From NCBI GenBank assembly GCA_963921825.1, contig OY997589.1:50958546-51022545 (forward strand): a DNA stretch of 64,000 bases. Reading direction: 5' to 3'. Both the position numbers and the translations under genes were made by a program. Below, piece after piece: positions 11,195 to 23,830 of the stretch. The notes beneath the pieces are model-generated. The model searched no databases. It was not told the origin of the DNA and worked only from the letters and a program-made list of their open reading frames with translations. Position 1 is the first letter of the stretch, and each line of letters opens with the position of its first letter. Source of the stretch: Erodium maritimum. Its lineage: Eukaryota; Streptophyta; Magnoliopsida; Geraniales; Geraniaceae.

Positions 11195-12854
11195 GTAGGG
11201 AACATAGCGAATACCGGTTTAATTACGAAAAGTTACTAGTATGCATGTTAGGTAATAATAATAACCGGAAAGGTCCCAGTTGGCATATAGGATGTGATTC
11301 ACTAGAATAACCGCTTTCAATTATTAAATAATTGGACGAGTCTTAGTAACATGTAGGATGTGATTCACCAGAATAATCGCTTTTAATACTTGGGAAATTG
11401 ACGTGCTGGTAGAATGGCCATGTCGAGCCTTAGGACTATGTGTTGAATGAGATGCATGATGCGTGTTATAACCGCTGATTGAGAGTCATAATAAGATTAA
11501 TTCGGTGTAGCATGTAGTGCCTGCGTGTGGGCAAGTGTGCCATGTTTGATGTAATGTGAACCCTTGATTGTGATATGATCGGGTGAGTGATAGACCGATT
11601 TGTGTGTTATGGTGAGTTGGCCGGTTAGTATACTGTGGTCAAGCCATGGCTCTGAGCTGCGTGTTATACCCTTGATGTGTGTTCCATGAGGAGGTGTAGT
11701 CTGTGTGATGCCTACACCGAGGGATAGTTCCGATGTATGGTATTTAGGCCAAGGATGGCGTGATCATTACCCCGATGCTGTGTGGTCCGGGAAGGCGTAC
11801 GACCGAGGTATGTGCTGGTCCGGTATGCGTGAGGCCCTGATTCTACGTGACAGGAAGACGTTTGACTGAGGGATTTCTGGTCTGGGATGTTACCCCGAGT
11901 CTACGTGACGGGAAAATATCGGGATCGATGATGTGTGTTCTGGTACGATATAAATGGGACGGGCTGTGATAGCCGGTGATTTTGGGAACGGTCGTACTAA
12001 ATTATGTGTTTTTCTGTTGTGTGCTCTGTGCGTTGTGGATTGTGATTGTGATTGTGGTTGCCTAGGTTACTGAGAAAGGTGGTTTCCCTACCTTCCGACC
12101 TTGAGTCGGTAAAACGCTGTGTCCTGCGAAGAGGTGGTTTCCCTACCTTCCGACTAGCACTCGGTAAAACGTTGTGTCCGCGATGAGGTTGTTCCGCGAA
12201 GAGGCGTTTTCCCTGCCTTCCGTGTACCGATAAAACGATGTGTCCACGATGAGGTTGTTCCGCGAAGAGGCGATTTCCCTGCCTTCCGTGTACCGATAAA
12301 ACGATGTGTCCACGATGAGGTTGTTCCGCGAAGAGGCGATTTCCTTGCCTTCCGTGTATTGGTAAAACGCTGTGTCCGCGATGAGGTCGACCGCTTATCC
12401 CGACCGTGTGTTGGGGAAGTCGCGTGCGGCTACGCCGGGCCGAGCGGTTTGCTACCGAGACCGTGCAATTGTTATAAGTTGTGTGTGACTGTGAATGATT
12501 TAATTGGGATTGTTGGTTGATGAGTTTTACCATGTTTTATCGTGCGAGTTCGCATGTGTGGTTGGTTATGAGATAACCGTGAGCGTTGCCCTTTGAGAAT
12601 CGTTAGGTGATGAGTACCAAGAGCAGTAAGAGTGAGATAGGTGTATGTTTTCGGTTCAGTGTTGAGTTTGGCTCACGGGTTGTGTCCGAGTGAAGGTCAG
12701 GCATTGCCTTGGATTGTTTGATTTTTGGTGGTTAGTTATGCCTTGCTAGAATGCCCTAATTGGACGGTTACTCGTGGCATTGAACTGTTGTTCATGACCT
12801 TAACTACTTTTCCTATTGAGCGAAAGCTCACCCCTTTACTTTGTTGATTTTCAG
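11195..12854 (+). other. Candidate intron inside LTR A leader
   Basis: The donor is GAG/GTAGGGAA at 11195 and the acceptor is TTGATTTTCAG/G ending at 12854. Equivalent pairs occur at matching positions in the A 3' LTR (32565-34150), the C 5' LTR (40596-41590), the D 3' LTR (55405-56697), the B LTR on the minus strand (18252 to 16570) and the solo LTR. Splicing is inferred only from this conservation. Confidence 0.35.
12077..12390 (+). repeat. Tandem hairpin repeats in LTR A, about 5 units
   Basis: Units of roughly 55-60 bp contain CTTCC, a short inverted repeat and GGTAAAACG. The clearest is CCGACCTTGAGTCGG at 12096-12110 (5-bp stem, 5-nt loop). The 3' LTR has the matching array at 33436-33690 with one unit fewer. 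Similar units occur in elements C and D. Confidence 0.7.
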
Positions 12855-13119
12855 GTTTTAAGCGGGACTTGGACTAGCGGGATTCTCGAAGCTGGGAAGC
12901 TAGTGAGAGTCTTAGCTAGTGTTGTCTAGAGACGTACAGTTGTTACTGTTCTTAAACTGTTTTTTATCTTTGGTTGTTGACGAGCTGTTGATGAGATTTA
13001 CTATTTGGAGTTTTAAAACTGTTATCGAGACCCTTTTTATTATTAAACTGCTTTTAATAATTTACTGTTTTAATTCACGTCTCGAGTCCGGTCAAAACCG
13101 GATTTGGGGCGTGACAATT

Positions 13120-13132
13120 TGGTATCAGAGCC
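13120..13132 (+). other. Primer binding site of element A (tRNA-iMet)
   Basis: TGGTATCAGAGCC lies four bases after the LTR end. It is complementary to the 3' end of plant initiator methionine tRNA, which primes minus-strand DNA synthesis. The identical site follows LTRs C, D and E, and appears inverted at 19287-19298. Confidence 0.9.
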
Positions 13133-14036
13133 TGGTTTCATTTTGAAATGGTTTTTCAAAACCTCGGACCTTACGTCAATTAGGTGGGTAGAGTTGGGTC
13201 GTTAGGTTGTTGTGTGTCAATTACGCAAGTCGGAGATGTCCTACGCGTAGAAACGAGACGGAGAGAGTCTTGGGTATGTGGTTGTCCGGTCTTAGTACCG
13301 TGTGGCTTGGGTGAACCTGTGTGGTTAGTGTCTTTGTTGAGTTAAACTGTTGTCCGAGTGTGGACTTAGTCGGACGGTAATAGTGAGATTACCGAGACCC
13401 GAGGTGTAAGTTGAGATTAATTGCTGAATGCGAAAATTGTGATTGGGTGCTATGTGCAGTTGGTAATTGGTTGTCCCGCATAAGCGGATGGTCAGCTTAA
13501 TTTAGGAATGGGTCATGCCCGATTTTCTGCAGAAACTGAAGTGTATGTGCCATCACGATTCAGCTACATGGGCCACTGTAGCTGGACGTGAATGGAGGGA
13601 TGCCAAGTGGTTACAACGTAATTCGGGGATGCCTGAACCGGGTTGTAACGACGCGAGGTCAACATGAATGTTATGTTAGAAAGAGAACGCGCTAAGTCTT
13701 TTAAACCTAAGTGGTTGTTGTCTAATGTGTAATTGTTGTGTGGTGGTTGCTTGGTGGAATTGTTGTGGTATAAGCTGTGGTCTGGGTGACTTTTGTGTGA
13801 AGTTGTCGTTGCGTGTGAAACTGTGTGTAACCTCGCTGTTTGAGTATATGATCTATGTGACGCACTAGTGTGCGGACTTCTCTGTTGTGTGCTATTGTGT
13901 GACTATACTATTGATTATATTACTACTATAAGTACTACTGTTGTGGACTGTGTGTGGCGTTAGTTATTCTAAGCGCGTCGTTCTTTTCGAGTTGGGAAAC
14001 TGAATCCGTGCGTTATCCGTGCAGAGGATTTACGAC
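13133..14036 (+). other. Untranslated leader of element A
   Basis: About 900 bp between the primer site and gag with no coding frame. It ends in CCGTGCAG, an acceptor-like site 16 bases before the gag ATG, shared in form with elements C and D. Confidence 0.6.
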
Positions 14037-14933
14037 ATGGCACGGACTTATGCCCCGCGAGGCAGTAGGGGACGGCCCGCTAGAGGCCGAGGACGATCAT
14101 CAGCCGCTAGGCCGGAAGGGGCGACCAGTGCCCAGAGTGCGCCCGCTGAAGGGCACGAGAGGGCTGAGATAGCCCAGGCGGCAGCTCTGGAGGAGCTGAC
14201 CCGCACTGTTCAGGGCTTGGTGGCAGCCTTTGCACAGAGAGAGGCCACATCTCTGATACCGGAGGTTGTGCCTGCTGCCACTACAGCGACCACCGAGAGA
14301 CCTACTCAGGTCGACAGCTACACTGCACAGGCGCTGCGAGACTTGTGCAGGCTAGGTATATCTGTGTTTTCCGGGGAGCCAGACCCCGAGGCAGCCGAGA
14401 GGTGGCTGAAGCGGATCACCCGCAACCTGGATATATCTGGGATTCTGAGCGGTAGCCTGAGATTATCTTTCTCACCCTTCCATCTTGAGGGAGAGGCCTA
14501 CCACTGGTGGAGGCGCGAGCGGGAGATGACTTTGCGCTGTTCGGACATCATTTTCTTGAGCAATATTTTCCTCAGTCGGTACTGGACGACAGGCATCAGT
14601 AGTTCCTGGACCTGCGACATGAGGGACTATCAGTGTCCGAGTACGAGGCGAGGTTCACCGCCCTATCTCGTTTTGCTCAGGAGATGGTTCAGACGGAGGC
14701 TCTCCGTTGCCGACATTTCGAGGAAGGGCTTCCGGGGAGCAGCGGACCAGTGGATCGACCGCCGGGGGAGCAGCGGACCAGTGGATCGACCGTCGGGTAG
14801 ACCTGAGGAGAGGTCGAGTGCCGGGTCATCGCTTTGTCACCGGTGTGGTCAGCCAAGACACTTCATCTCTAGGTGCCCCGATCGACTTTTGGAGGTGTCG
14901 GCCCCGCGACCACAGCAGTCGCAGACTGGGTAG
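14037..14933 (+). pseudogene. gag: gag of element A, frameshifted and internally deleted
   Basis: The start ATG at 14037 opens MARTYAPRG, closely matching MARGYVPRG of the intact gag in element D. The Retrotrans_gag region is recognisable up to EGEAYHWW. Then the reading frame slips: the residues matching the rest of the domain are in another frame for about 200 bp. The sequence between the domain and the zinc knuckle is deleted, and a 30-bp segment there is tandemly duplicated (around 14735-14795). One CCHC knuckle, CHRCGQPRHFISRC, remains in frame near the end. D has two. The product would have packaged element RNA in a virus-like particle. Confidence 0.8.
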
Positions 14934-15186
14934 TCACCGCAGTTTCAGCAGCGTCAGGCTCAGACGCAGAGAGCTCCGAGGCAGGCAGCGAGCGCGCCAG
15001 GGCCAAGGCAGCGAGCAGCGCAGCAGGTGGCACTTCCACCACCTCCGTGAGGCTGACCCCTGGCACGGTAGGGCCAGGTGTATGCTCTCACCGATTCACG
15101 AGCGGAGGGACAGGATTCCGATCATGAGATCGCTCATGGTTTTGAGCACGTTTTGGATTAGAGGACATCGCGGAGCATGGGGCTAG

Positions 15187-16320
15187 TGATAGTCCGGGAG
15201 TTGTTTTTGTTTTGACATTAGAGACGTACTTTCTACTTTTAAGACTTGTATTTGACTCGTTTTGGATTTTATTGCGATTAATTATTGGAACAACTTTTAA
15301 ACTTTTACAACGTTTAAGTCGTTAATCGGTTATTTCTTAGTTCGCGCCCGAGTTCGGCCAAGTACGAATGTTGGGGAAAAATTTTAGAATTGTATACCTT
15401 GGCACGCTAGTTGGGGGTGCGGCGGAGGATCGCAGAAATACCTATACGCAGCCGACCGGCCAGGGGAGATGGCCGAGTGGCGATGAGATCAGAGTGACGT
15501 AGCGGAAGCGTGGTGGGCCCATAACCCACAGGTATCGCACTCTTCCGTTTTTCATTACACTTGAAGAGACTTGCGGAACCTAAGAGTAGAACCCTAACAC
15601 GATCCTTGTGTTTTGACACCCCGGCTAAGTACGTTGTGGTTTGATGAGTGTGTGCCGTACGTGTGAGGTTAGAGTAACCTTTTTGTGTTGGACTTGTCGA
15701 CTTCCTATGTTATCCTGGGAATGGACTGACTCCCAAGACACGGGGCTTCGATCGATTGTGACCGGCGAACGATAGCAGTACGACCGGGCAATACGACACC
15801 CACATAAGTACGGACAGTAGATGCAAAGTTTGGATCGACGCACGCCAGTTGTCAACAAGTAAAGGCCGAACGCCAACGTTCCGCGAGGACTAGTAAGACC
15901 CCTACGAGAGCACAGTAGAAGTGTGAGCACCGGTTGATGGAGTCCGGAAATAGTTAACCGAGTACGACCACCACAATGCTTTCAGGCCAGTAACAAGATA
16001 GCACCGTGCGGAGCACTGTGTGGTGGGTAGGGTTAGTTTCCCAAGAAGGGCACAGTGAGGGCTGAGAGTTGGCCCTCGTTGATCCTGAGTTGTCCGAGAA
16101 ACGATTGGGAGTTCGGGTGGATCGTGACTGGTTGAGGACCGCGCAAGGTCAACGCAGAAGTGCGAGGATGAGGTACGCGCGAGGTATTCAAGACCGTTCG
16201 GACCCTGGGGGTTTGGAAATGGTAGTGTCTTTAATTTTGTGGTACTGTGGGTGGATCAACGTGTATATTGGTTCGATTGATTGTATGTGAGCGAGTGTCG
16301 ACGAGAAGCACGATATCACT
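15187..16320 (+). pseudogene. Collapsed pol remnant of element A
   Basis: No long frame remains, but short islands follow the order of pol in element C. One near 15712-15737 resembles the protease GMDWL region. One at 15849-15890 resembles the integrase zinc-finger tail (C element 46135-46175). One at 15988-16060 resembles the conserved FQASIGMAP region of integrase (C element 46620-46680), followed by a stretch matching C at 46710-46750. Reverse transcriptase and RNase H sequence is missing. Element D carries the same islands in the same order, so the collapse predates both copies. Confidence 0.6.
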
Positions 16321-18690
16321 TATCACGCCCCAAATCCGGTTTGACCGGATCCGAGACGCGAACTTAAAACAGTAAATAATAAAAGGACAAAGTAAAATAG
16401 GTAAAACTTAAATATAATAATAAATCAAAACGGAAGAGTCAACAGCTCATTAAAACCGATACATAAGGTTTAGTTCAAAAATAGCTGCACGTCTCTAGAC
16501 CTACTAGACAAGACCCTCGCCAGCTCCCAAGCTCAGCTGTGTCCTGCTAGTACCAATCCGTCTCAACACCTGAAAAACAACAAGGTAAGGGGTGAGCTTT
16601 CGCTCAGTATAGAAGGTAGTTAAGGTAATGAACATCGGCTCACCACCACGAGTAACCGTCCAATTAGGGCATACTAGTACAGCACAACTAACTGTCAAAC
16701 CGGGGTTCATAGCCAAACTTACAACACACTCAAACGACTACTTCCACACAATAAAACGTTAACCAAACAGCAAACGTATCACACAAAAGCAACCGGCACA
16801 CGTCCCGGACCCCAGTCCCTGAATTACCATCATATCATACCGGAAAGTCATCGTATCATCTCGAATTGCCCCTCGATCCAGAAGAGACACATGCGTCGAG
16901 GCTACCGGAAACGTTCCCTAGGAACGCATCTCATCGGAAGTCCCGGAAATGTCCCCAAAGGACCATAGATCATCGGGGTAGGAACACGACACCTAGTGCC
17001 AAACACGACCCGGAGGCCCAATATGACCCGTAGGCCCAATACGAACCGTCCCATTTATATCGTACCGGAACACGAAGCCTCGGTCCCGACATCTTCCCGT
17101 CACATAGAATCGGGGTAACATCCCAGACCGGAAATCCCTCAGTCGCACGTCTTCCTGTCACGTAGAATCAGGGCCACGCGCATACTGGACCGGCACATAC
17201 CTCGGTCGTACGCCTTCCCGTCACGGAGAATCGGGTTATCAATCACGCCATCCTTGGCCTCGATACACTACACCGGAACTATCCCTCGGTGTAAGTACCA
17301 CTCCGGTTACTGCTAGTTTCTGATTCGTACACTGACTGGTAGATCATGTCAGAATGCCCCTCGGTCCGGAGGAAACACTATCATCAGGATTTCTGGAAAA
17401 GTTCCCTAGGAACGCATGTTCTCGGAAGTCCCTGAAAATGTCCCCAAAGGACCATAGATCATCGGGATAAAGTGAGTCTCTCCGGAACACGTAGCATCGG
17501 AATGAGACAATAAAGTACCGTCCCGGAACATATTTCGGCCTCGGGCTTCCCGGGACACGTAGCATCGGGGTGGAACCAGTCTTTCCGGAACACGTAGCAT
17601 CGGATCAGACAATAATATACCAAAATGGAATGCCTCTCGGTCTAAGTCTTCCCGGAACACGTAGCATCGGGGTGGAACAACAATGTAACGTATCGGACCT
17701 GTTTACCCCCTCGATCGGATATCGGCCCGGAAACACCCTCGGCAAGTAAAACAACAAAGGCACGCAATTCCCGACAAGGCACAACACAACAAACTCATAC
17801 TTTCAACCAAGCTTATCGGCAATACTTACTAAACATGTCCCATCGGTCTATCAATCACCCGATCATAACATTAGGCCCAATCATATCACATTCAAACATT
17901 CACTCAATCAATCACATCACATTCAAACATTCACGCAATCAATCACATCACATTCAAACATTCACGCAATCAATCACAAGGTTCAATTAATCTAGTTTGA
18001 TTCTGGTCTTATCCTAAGAACGGATCATACCATAGGTCTAAGGCGAACAATCATCAATAAATACATTCAACAAGCAAGTCCTAACGCTCGACATGGCCAT
18101 TCTACTAGCACGACAATTTCCCAAGATATTGAAAGCGGTTAACTAGTGAATCACATCGTACATGCATACTAGGACCCTTCCAGTTTTTATTATCCTATAG
18201 GCATACTATCAATGATCTTAAAATACTCGAGGAGTTTAGTACTTTTCCCTACCTCAAGAAGAACAAACAGCTACGTCTCCTAGCTGCCGACGTCCGAGCC
18301 TATCTCCGGTCTTCTCGGGCGAAGTCCAAGTCTGGGTTTAACAGGTAAAATGTCCAATCAGTCCCGGTATAGTCCAAAAGTCCTCTGATTTGTCCGCTTA
18401 GTCCTTTAATTATCCATTTTTAAATCATTTAATTTAAATTAATTAATTAATTTAAGCTGCCGACCCGGTTCCGACCCGGATCGGAAAACCAGACCGAGTC
18501 CGACCAGGTCCAGAAACCAGACCCGACCGAACCCAGGACCGACCCGAACCCTGCTCCAGACCCAACCCAGACCCGGTCCAGGCCCGAGTCTGGACTCCCC
18601 CTATCGGACCTGGGCCTGGCTCGAGGCCTGGCCCGGCCCAAGGCCCAACTAGGATCCAGTCTGGCCCAAGGCCCAACTGGCTCGAGGTTG
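16321..18690 (-). repeat. Minus-strand LTR segment B1
   Basis: Matches the solo LTR at 7235-9624 and the LTR piece at 19302-20041/28504-29345. It holds minus-strand CACGTAGAATC phrases repeated between 17090 and 17240, GGAACACGTAGCATCGG phrases repeated between 17470 and 17670, and a short tandem repeat of CAATCACATCACATTCAAACATT form near 17880-17970. It stops about 630 bp short of the LTR start and is joined at about 18690 to plus-strand internal sequence. Confidence 0.7.
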
Positions 18691-19286
18691 GTCCTAGCCT
18701 CGGAACGTGCAGTAAGTGCGAGATCCGACGTCAAGTCGTTATGATTTCGTGTTAGTTCCTTGTTTTATCGTGAGTGGTTGGACGTGGACTTACCTGATGG
18801 TATGTTGTGCGCGAGACTTAAATAAGTAAAGTGAGTACTTGAGAAAAGAAAAAAGTGTCTGTGTGTGGGTTTCCGTTTTAAGTGCGATGTGAGAATTGTT
18901 CCGGTGTGATACCTATCAAACAGACGGTTCCAGTGTAGGATATCTCAACCAAGCTGCGTGTGTCGGTGTGACGTCTCTACCGATGAAGGATTCCGGTATC
19001 GACTAACTGGTTTAAGTGTTTCCGTGTGCATGAGGGGTAATGGACTGGGAGTTTTAAGCGCACGTTCCCTGAGATCGGGTCAAGTGGAGCGCGCTCGTTT
19101 TAAATTTCGAGGACGAAATTCTTTTAAGGGGGGTAGCCTGTACAAACCGCCCCGGTTTAAAAGAATTATTTATTTTAAAATCGTCGCTGGAAACGTCGTG
19201 GTTGGAAAACGGGGTACAAAATTGGAACGACTGCAAAATAAAAAGAATTTAAAAAAAAAAGGGGAAAGAGGAGGAGATTTGGGCCA
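18691..19286 (+). repeat. Plus-strand 3' internal end, polypurine tract and LTR start
   Basis: 18691-19138 matches 29690-30092 and ends in the polypurine tract with AAGGGGGGTAG. The LTR start TGTACAAACCGCCCC follows at 19139 and runs about 148 bp before breaking off. It is immediately followed by a minus-strand primer site. This head-to-head junction is not part of a normal element. Confidence 0.65.
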
Positions 19287-19298
19287 GCTCTGATACCA
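19287..19298 (-). other. Inverted primer binding site in composite B
   Basis: GCTCTGATACCA is the complement of TGGTATCAGAGC and lies three bases from the minus-strand LTR end at 19302, the spacing expected for a 5' LTR on the minus strand. Confidence 0.85.
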
Positions 19299-19301
19299 AA
19301 T

Positions 19302-20041
19302 TGTCACGCCCCAAATCCGGTTTGACCGGATCCGAGACGCGAACTTAAAACAGTAAATAATAAAAGGACAAAGTAAAATAGGTAAAACTTAAATATAATA
19401 ATAAATCAAAACGGAAGAGTCAACAGCTCATTAAAACCGATACATAAGGTTTAGTTCAAAAATAGTTGCACGTCTCTAGACCTACTAGACAAGACCCTCG
19501 CCAGCTCCCAAGCTCAGCTGTGTCCTGCTAGTACCAATCCGTCTCAACACCTGAAAAACAACAAGGTAAGGGGTGAGCTTTCGCTCAGTATAGAAGGTAG
19601 TTAAGGTAATGAACATCGGCTCACCACCACGAGTAACCGTCCAATTAGGGCATACTAGTACAGCACAACTAACTGTCAAACCGGGGTTCATAGCCAAACT
19701 TACAACACACTCAAACGACTACTTCCACACAATAAAACGTTAACCAAATAGCAAACGTATCACACACAAAAGTAACCGGCACACGTCCCGTACCCCAGTC
19801 CCTGAATTACCATCATATCATACCGGAAAGTCATCGTATCATCTCGAATTGCCCCTCGATCCAGAAGAGACACATGCGTCGAGGCTACCGGAAACGTTCC
19901 CTAGGAACGCATCTCATCGGAAGTCCCGGAAATGTCCCCAAAGAACCATAGATCATCGGGGTAGGAACACGACACCTAGTGCCAAACACGACCCGGAGGC
20001 CCAATACGACCCGTGGGCCCAATACGAACCGTCCCATTTAT
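19302..20041 (-). repeat. Minus-strand LTR segment B2, first part
   Basis: A nearly identical copy of 16321-17060 (few differences by eye), interrupted at 20041 by the copia element E and resuming at 28504. Relative to B1 it lacks the segment equivalent to about 17300-17850. Confidence 0.8.
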
Positions 20042-21729
20042 TATTAGTCTTAGTGCCCGTAGTTCAATCCTAAATGTCCAAATGTACATATCATCGTTAG
20101 CAATAAAATTAAAGCGGCTTTATATTACTTATGTGTTGGAGTAATATATCGACGTGTGCTCTGATCTATGCCCACCATGCGAATAGAACCATAGATCGAG
20201 ATAGATCACACTCGATGGGTCCCTAGTCAACAAAGCTTTACTAGAAGCGACTAGTATGAAAGATGGCTCTTTATGGCTTACGTTCTGTTAGTCATTGGAA
20301 TGGGATTCCGGAGTCTGATCATAGATATCATGTGGGACATGATATTGGACGACCCGCCCTGAATATGTGCCATAGATTAAGTCATGAACATATTCAGTGT
20401 TGTAGCTTGTCATGTATCCTTAGACCAAGGAGTCTTTGTGATCGCTATGTAGTCAACAACTGAGTTTGACCTGAGCCTAACGTTGTCCGTAACAGGGCTT
20501 CCATAACGGCCAGGATTGGCTTGGGGACGGGCTACATGAGTGACAAGAAAGACGGCTAAGGGATTTATCCCTCATACTAAGGTATGGGAAAGATATCGGT
20601 TCTCGGCCGCTTGATCGAGAGTGACTGGAAGAATAGCATGGCCATGCACATGATACTGGGTATCATATCTTCAGTCATCTCACATATCAAGGAACGGTGA
20701 TTGAGAATAATAAGGATGACGGCTCTATGCCTTATCTCAATCAGGATATCGGAGATAAAAGGATAATGACAGGGACGACGGAAAGGTTAGAATCGACAGG
20801 GTCGATTCGTTATGCAGTGTCAGGCAATACTAAAGTCTCGTTAGTTGCCACTTAAATAGGATCAAGTAAAATGGGATTTTACGTTGATCTATTGACATGC
20901 ATAAACCTAAGGGTCACACCGGAGGATGAAACTCATTGACACATTTATGGAGAATGGCCAAAAGGGAGTTGTCTCGGGACATGACCAAAACTGGGTTTTG
21001 GGTCATGTGCCCGTACGTGAATAGGACTTTACGGATCGAGACAAGGCTTGGAGTCTTGGGATTGATCGCGTCGGATAATGTTGGACATTTCCGGTATGGA
21101 AGGCTTGGAGGCGATGAGCGAATCACGGGACCTCGTTAGAAATGGCCACGGGCCATGTTCCAAGAGGCCCATGAAAGGCCCATGCAACCAATGCCCATGG
21201 AACTAATTAATCAAGTCTTGATTAATTAGTACTAAGTAAGCAAGACAAGGATTAAGGTGTTGGTGATTCACCACCTAACCCAATCTTGTCTTGCCATACT
21301 TTGTCCTATTTACACCTTACTTGACACCATACTTGTCCCATGCCTTTAGTTGGACAAGTATGGGTTTTGTTATGTTTAAGTCATCTTTTTTCAACATAAC
21401 AAACACAAGACAAGAATAGGAAACACATTTTCTCTCCCTCTTCCATGGCCATTTCGGGTTTGGCTAGTTTCCACCTCCATGTTTGTGTTCTTGAGTCCTC
21501 AAAGAGAAGAACTACGTGGCTTTGATTCCCATGTGGATACGTAGGCGTCTTGGAGACTCAAGCCAATCATTCGTTAACCGGTGTTCTTGTTTTGGTAAGA
21601 ACTAGTGCTGAATTTTTCTCTTGTGAATCCATTCTTTGTTAGTTGTTTCATGGTTTTAATCGTCTCTTGGTTTTCATTGATTTTCCGCTGCGAGTTGGTT
21701 CATCTCCAACCCTACCTCGAGACCCAACA
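20042..21729 (+). repeat. 5' LTR of copia element E
   Basis: Starts TATTAGTCTTAG (the 3' LTR has TGTTAGTCTTAG, so the first G is mutated to A) and ends GACCCAACA. Differences from the 3' LTR noticed by eye: the start, 20696, 20751, 21151, 21498 and 21606 (approximate positions). Frames such as 20263-20463 recur identically in the other LTR and are not genes. Confidence 0.9.
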
Positions 21730-21730
21730 G

Positions 21731-21743
21731 TGGTATCAGAGCC
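21731..21743 (+). other. Primer binding site of copia element E
   Basis: TGGTATCAGAGCC follows the LTR end by one base and is complementary to initiator methionine tRNA. Confidence 0.9.
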
Positions 21744-23286
21744 GTGCTACCTTCGGGATTCACAAGACGGTGTTCAAAGTTTCGGTTTTGCTTGAAAGTT
21801 TCGTTTTTGGCATGTTGTTTTGCTAAATTGTTTGATAACATGTTTTAAATTATTGTTTATGGATTTAATGCATGTAAAATGAATTTTTGAAAATTATTTG
21901 AAATCTGGAAATTTTGAAAAAAAATTTGATTTTTCAGGTCTCGGGAGCGGGACTCTCGGGGAGCCGAAACCGGGACCGAACGGGTCTCCGTTGGACGGAG
22001 CTAGGCCAAGCATGACCATTGGATGGTTGATATTCCAAGGCTAAACCGTTTTGTTAGTTATGACGAGTTTGGAACCGTCATGACGAACTCGAAGATCAAA
22101 TGTTCAAAAGTTTCATTTTTGAACGGTTTCGATAAACCGAGCATCAAAAAATTTCGAAACTTGGCTATTAATTAAAACCGGAAAATCACATGATGTTTGA
22201 TAACATGCTTGTTTGATAACACGATGTGTGATGTGATGTTGGCATGGTGTACATAATAGCCCCGAGCTCGATTTAATTATTTATCGCTTTTCACGGCCTG
22301 CGAGCCGTTAGAGTTAACGTGTAATTATTCTTTCAAGGTGTGGTCGTCGAACCACTTGTTTGTAATATTTATTTGTTCCCGACCTGCGAGTCGTGTATTA
22401 AATTGTAATATTTTACTCAAGACGAAGAAAGGGCGAAAAGGTCATTTGGTGGCTTTTCGGGTGTTGGCATCGGCTTAGAGTCGGTGGAGCTCAAGAAGCT
22501 AGTGGGAGTTAGTTTAGGGGGCTATTATGTGCACATTTATCGCTTTATGCTTGGTTTAGTTTATGCATGATTAATTCTATGTGTTTTAGAATTGCATGCT
22601 TAACTTTATTTACCGAGCATATCACCTCACATGCAAAGATAAAATTGGAATTTTAATCCTTGTGTGTGAGCCCTTAGAATCGTCATTACATTGGATGTAG
22701 TTGACGGGTTCGAAGGAAGAATTACATTGGATGTAATTTGAGGCATCATTGCATTTGGAATGTAGTTGATGTGCTCATCGCATCTAGGATGTGCCAAAGT
22801 TTTAAACACAACCGGACAAGTAAAAGCAGGTCATGTCCGATACCTCCCAATTATCAACACCTTACTACCTCCCCGTCCTATGGGTGTCGTGCGCATTAGC
22901 GGAGCATCCATGGGAAAGCGGGGTAGTAGGTTTGGACGACATATGTGGGTGTCGTGCGCATTAGCGGAGCACCTACATAGTGACGGGCCATAGTTGAAAA
23001 TTGGTGGACCCGACTACGATTCTCAGCCTGAGGTTGAGCTAGGGTAACAGATAGGGTAAGCCGTGTACATAAGTACATACCCTAGCCAAGAGTCACATTG
23101 GATGTGATTGGATGGAGTCCTACCTACATAGCTCGATTAAGTGGTGAGCATTAGTTCAGCTTAATCGAGTGAATCAAGGATCTTGGTTTCAGATTCTAAA
23201 GGTTTAGAATCGATTGTTGGTGTTTAAGCTTGATCTTCATAAAATTTATTCAGTTTACTGATTGAATTTTATCTATTGTAGATCAA
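21744..23286 (+). other. Long leader of copia element E
   Basis: About 1.5 kb with no coding frame. It contains short repeated phrases around the words ACATTGGATGTA (22690-22790) and a direct duplication of GTGGGTGTCGTGCGCATTAG type sequence near 22880 and 22945. Nothing else was recognised. Confidence 0.5.
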
Positions 23287-23520
23287 ATGGCAAATTCAGC
23301 GAACATTAATAGTTTGTCATTAAAAACCATTCTTGACAGGGTCAAGCTAAATGGGACAAACTATTTGGACTGGTACAGAATTTTGAGGATAGTCCTCAAG
23401 TCTGAACGCAAAGAATATGTCCTTGACAAGGCTGTCGCTAAGACCATATCAGAGTTACATGAAGTGTCATTAATTGCTGAGAAGAATATATCAGGGATCT
23501 GGGATCCAAGGATATTCTGA
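23287..23520 (+). pseudogene. gag: gag remnant of copia element E
   Basis: Opens MANSANINSLSLK and contains the LNGTNYLDW motif typical of the N-terminus of plant copia gag (UBN2-type). It ends at a stop after 77 codons, and the bulk of gag is deleted. Downstream (23640-23800) a roughly 50-60 bp Gly/Thr/Ser-coding unit (DDLKKGSRTAPSSG) is repeated about three times. No CCHC zinc knuckle was seen. Confidence 0.75.
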
Positions 23521-23830
23521 TGGTCAACAAGGGAATTGGAAGTGGCAAGGGCGGGGCCCATGCGCACTTGGCAGGAAAGATGAGACACCTGAGAATGTCT
23601 GCTTCTACTGCCAATAGCCTGGTCATGGGAACCGGGATTACAGGAAGTTCACGACTGATCTGAAGAAGGACAGTGGGACTGCGCCTTCATCAAATAGCGT
23701 GGATGATCTGAAGAAGGGCAGTAGGACTGCGCCTTCATCAGGAAACCTGGATGATCTAAGGAAGGGCGGTGGGACCGTGCCTTCATCCGGTATTAACTCT
23801 ATAGAGCTACAGCTCTCTACTTACAAATAT

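Larger units (their letters stand above)
10012..13116 (+). repeat. 5' LTR of element A, 5'-truncated
   Basis: It aligns collinearly with the 3' LTR at 31231-34405 from about base 135 onward and ends in GGGGCGTGACA just before the primer site. The missing start means the left target duplication of A cannot be read. Contents in order: CTATTTAAG promoter-like element (10104), a CT-rich leader (10140-10260), a GC-rich block (10270-10570), three GGGA-CCGTGC type repeats (10890-10950), a candidate splice donor (11195), tandem hairpin repeats (12077-12390) and a candidate acceptor (12854). Several frames here are open by composition only. Confidence 0.85.

Noticed and set aside
11997..12533. A 178-codon minus-strand frame with repeated HRGHxVL units
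   Set aside because: It is the antisense of the tandem hairpin array, and its periodic protein reflects the DNA repeat.
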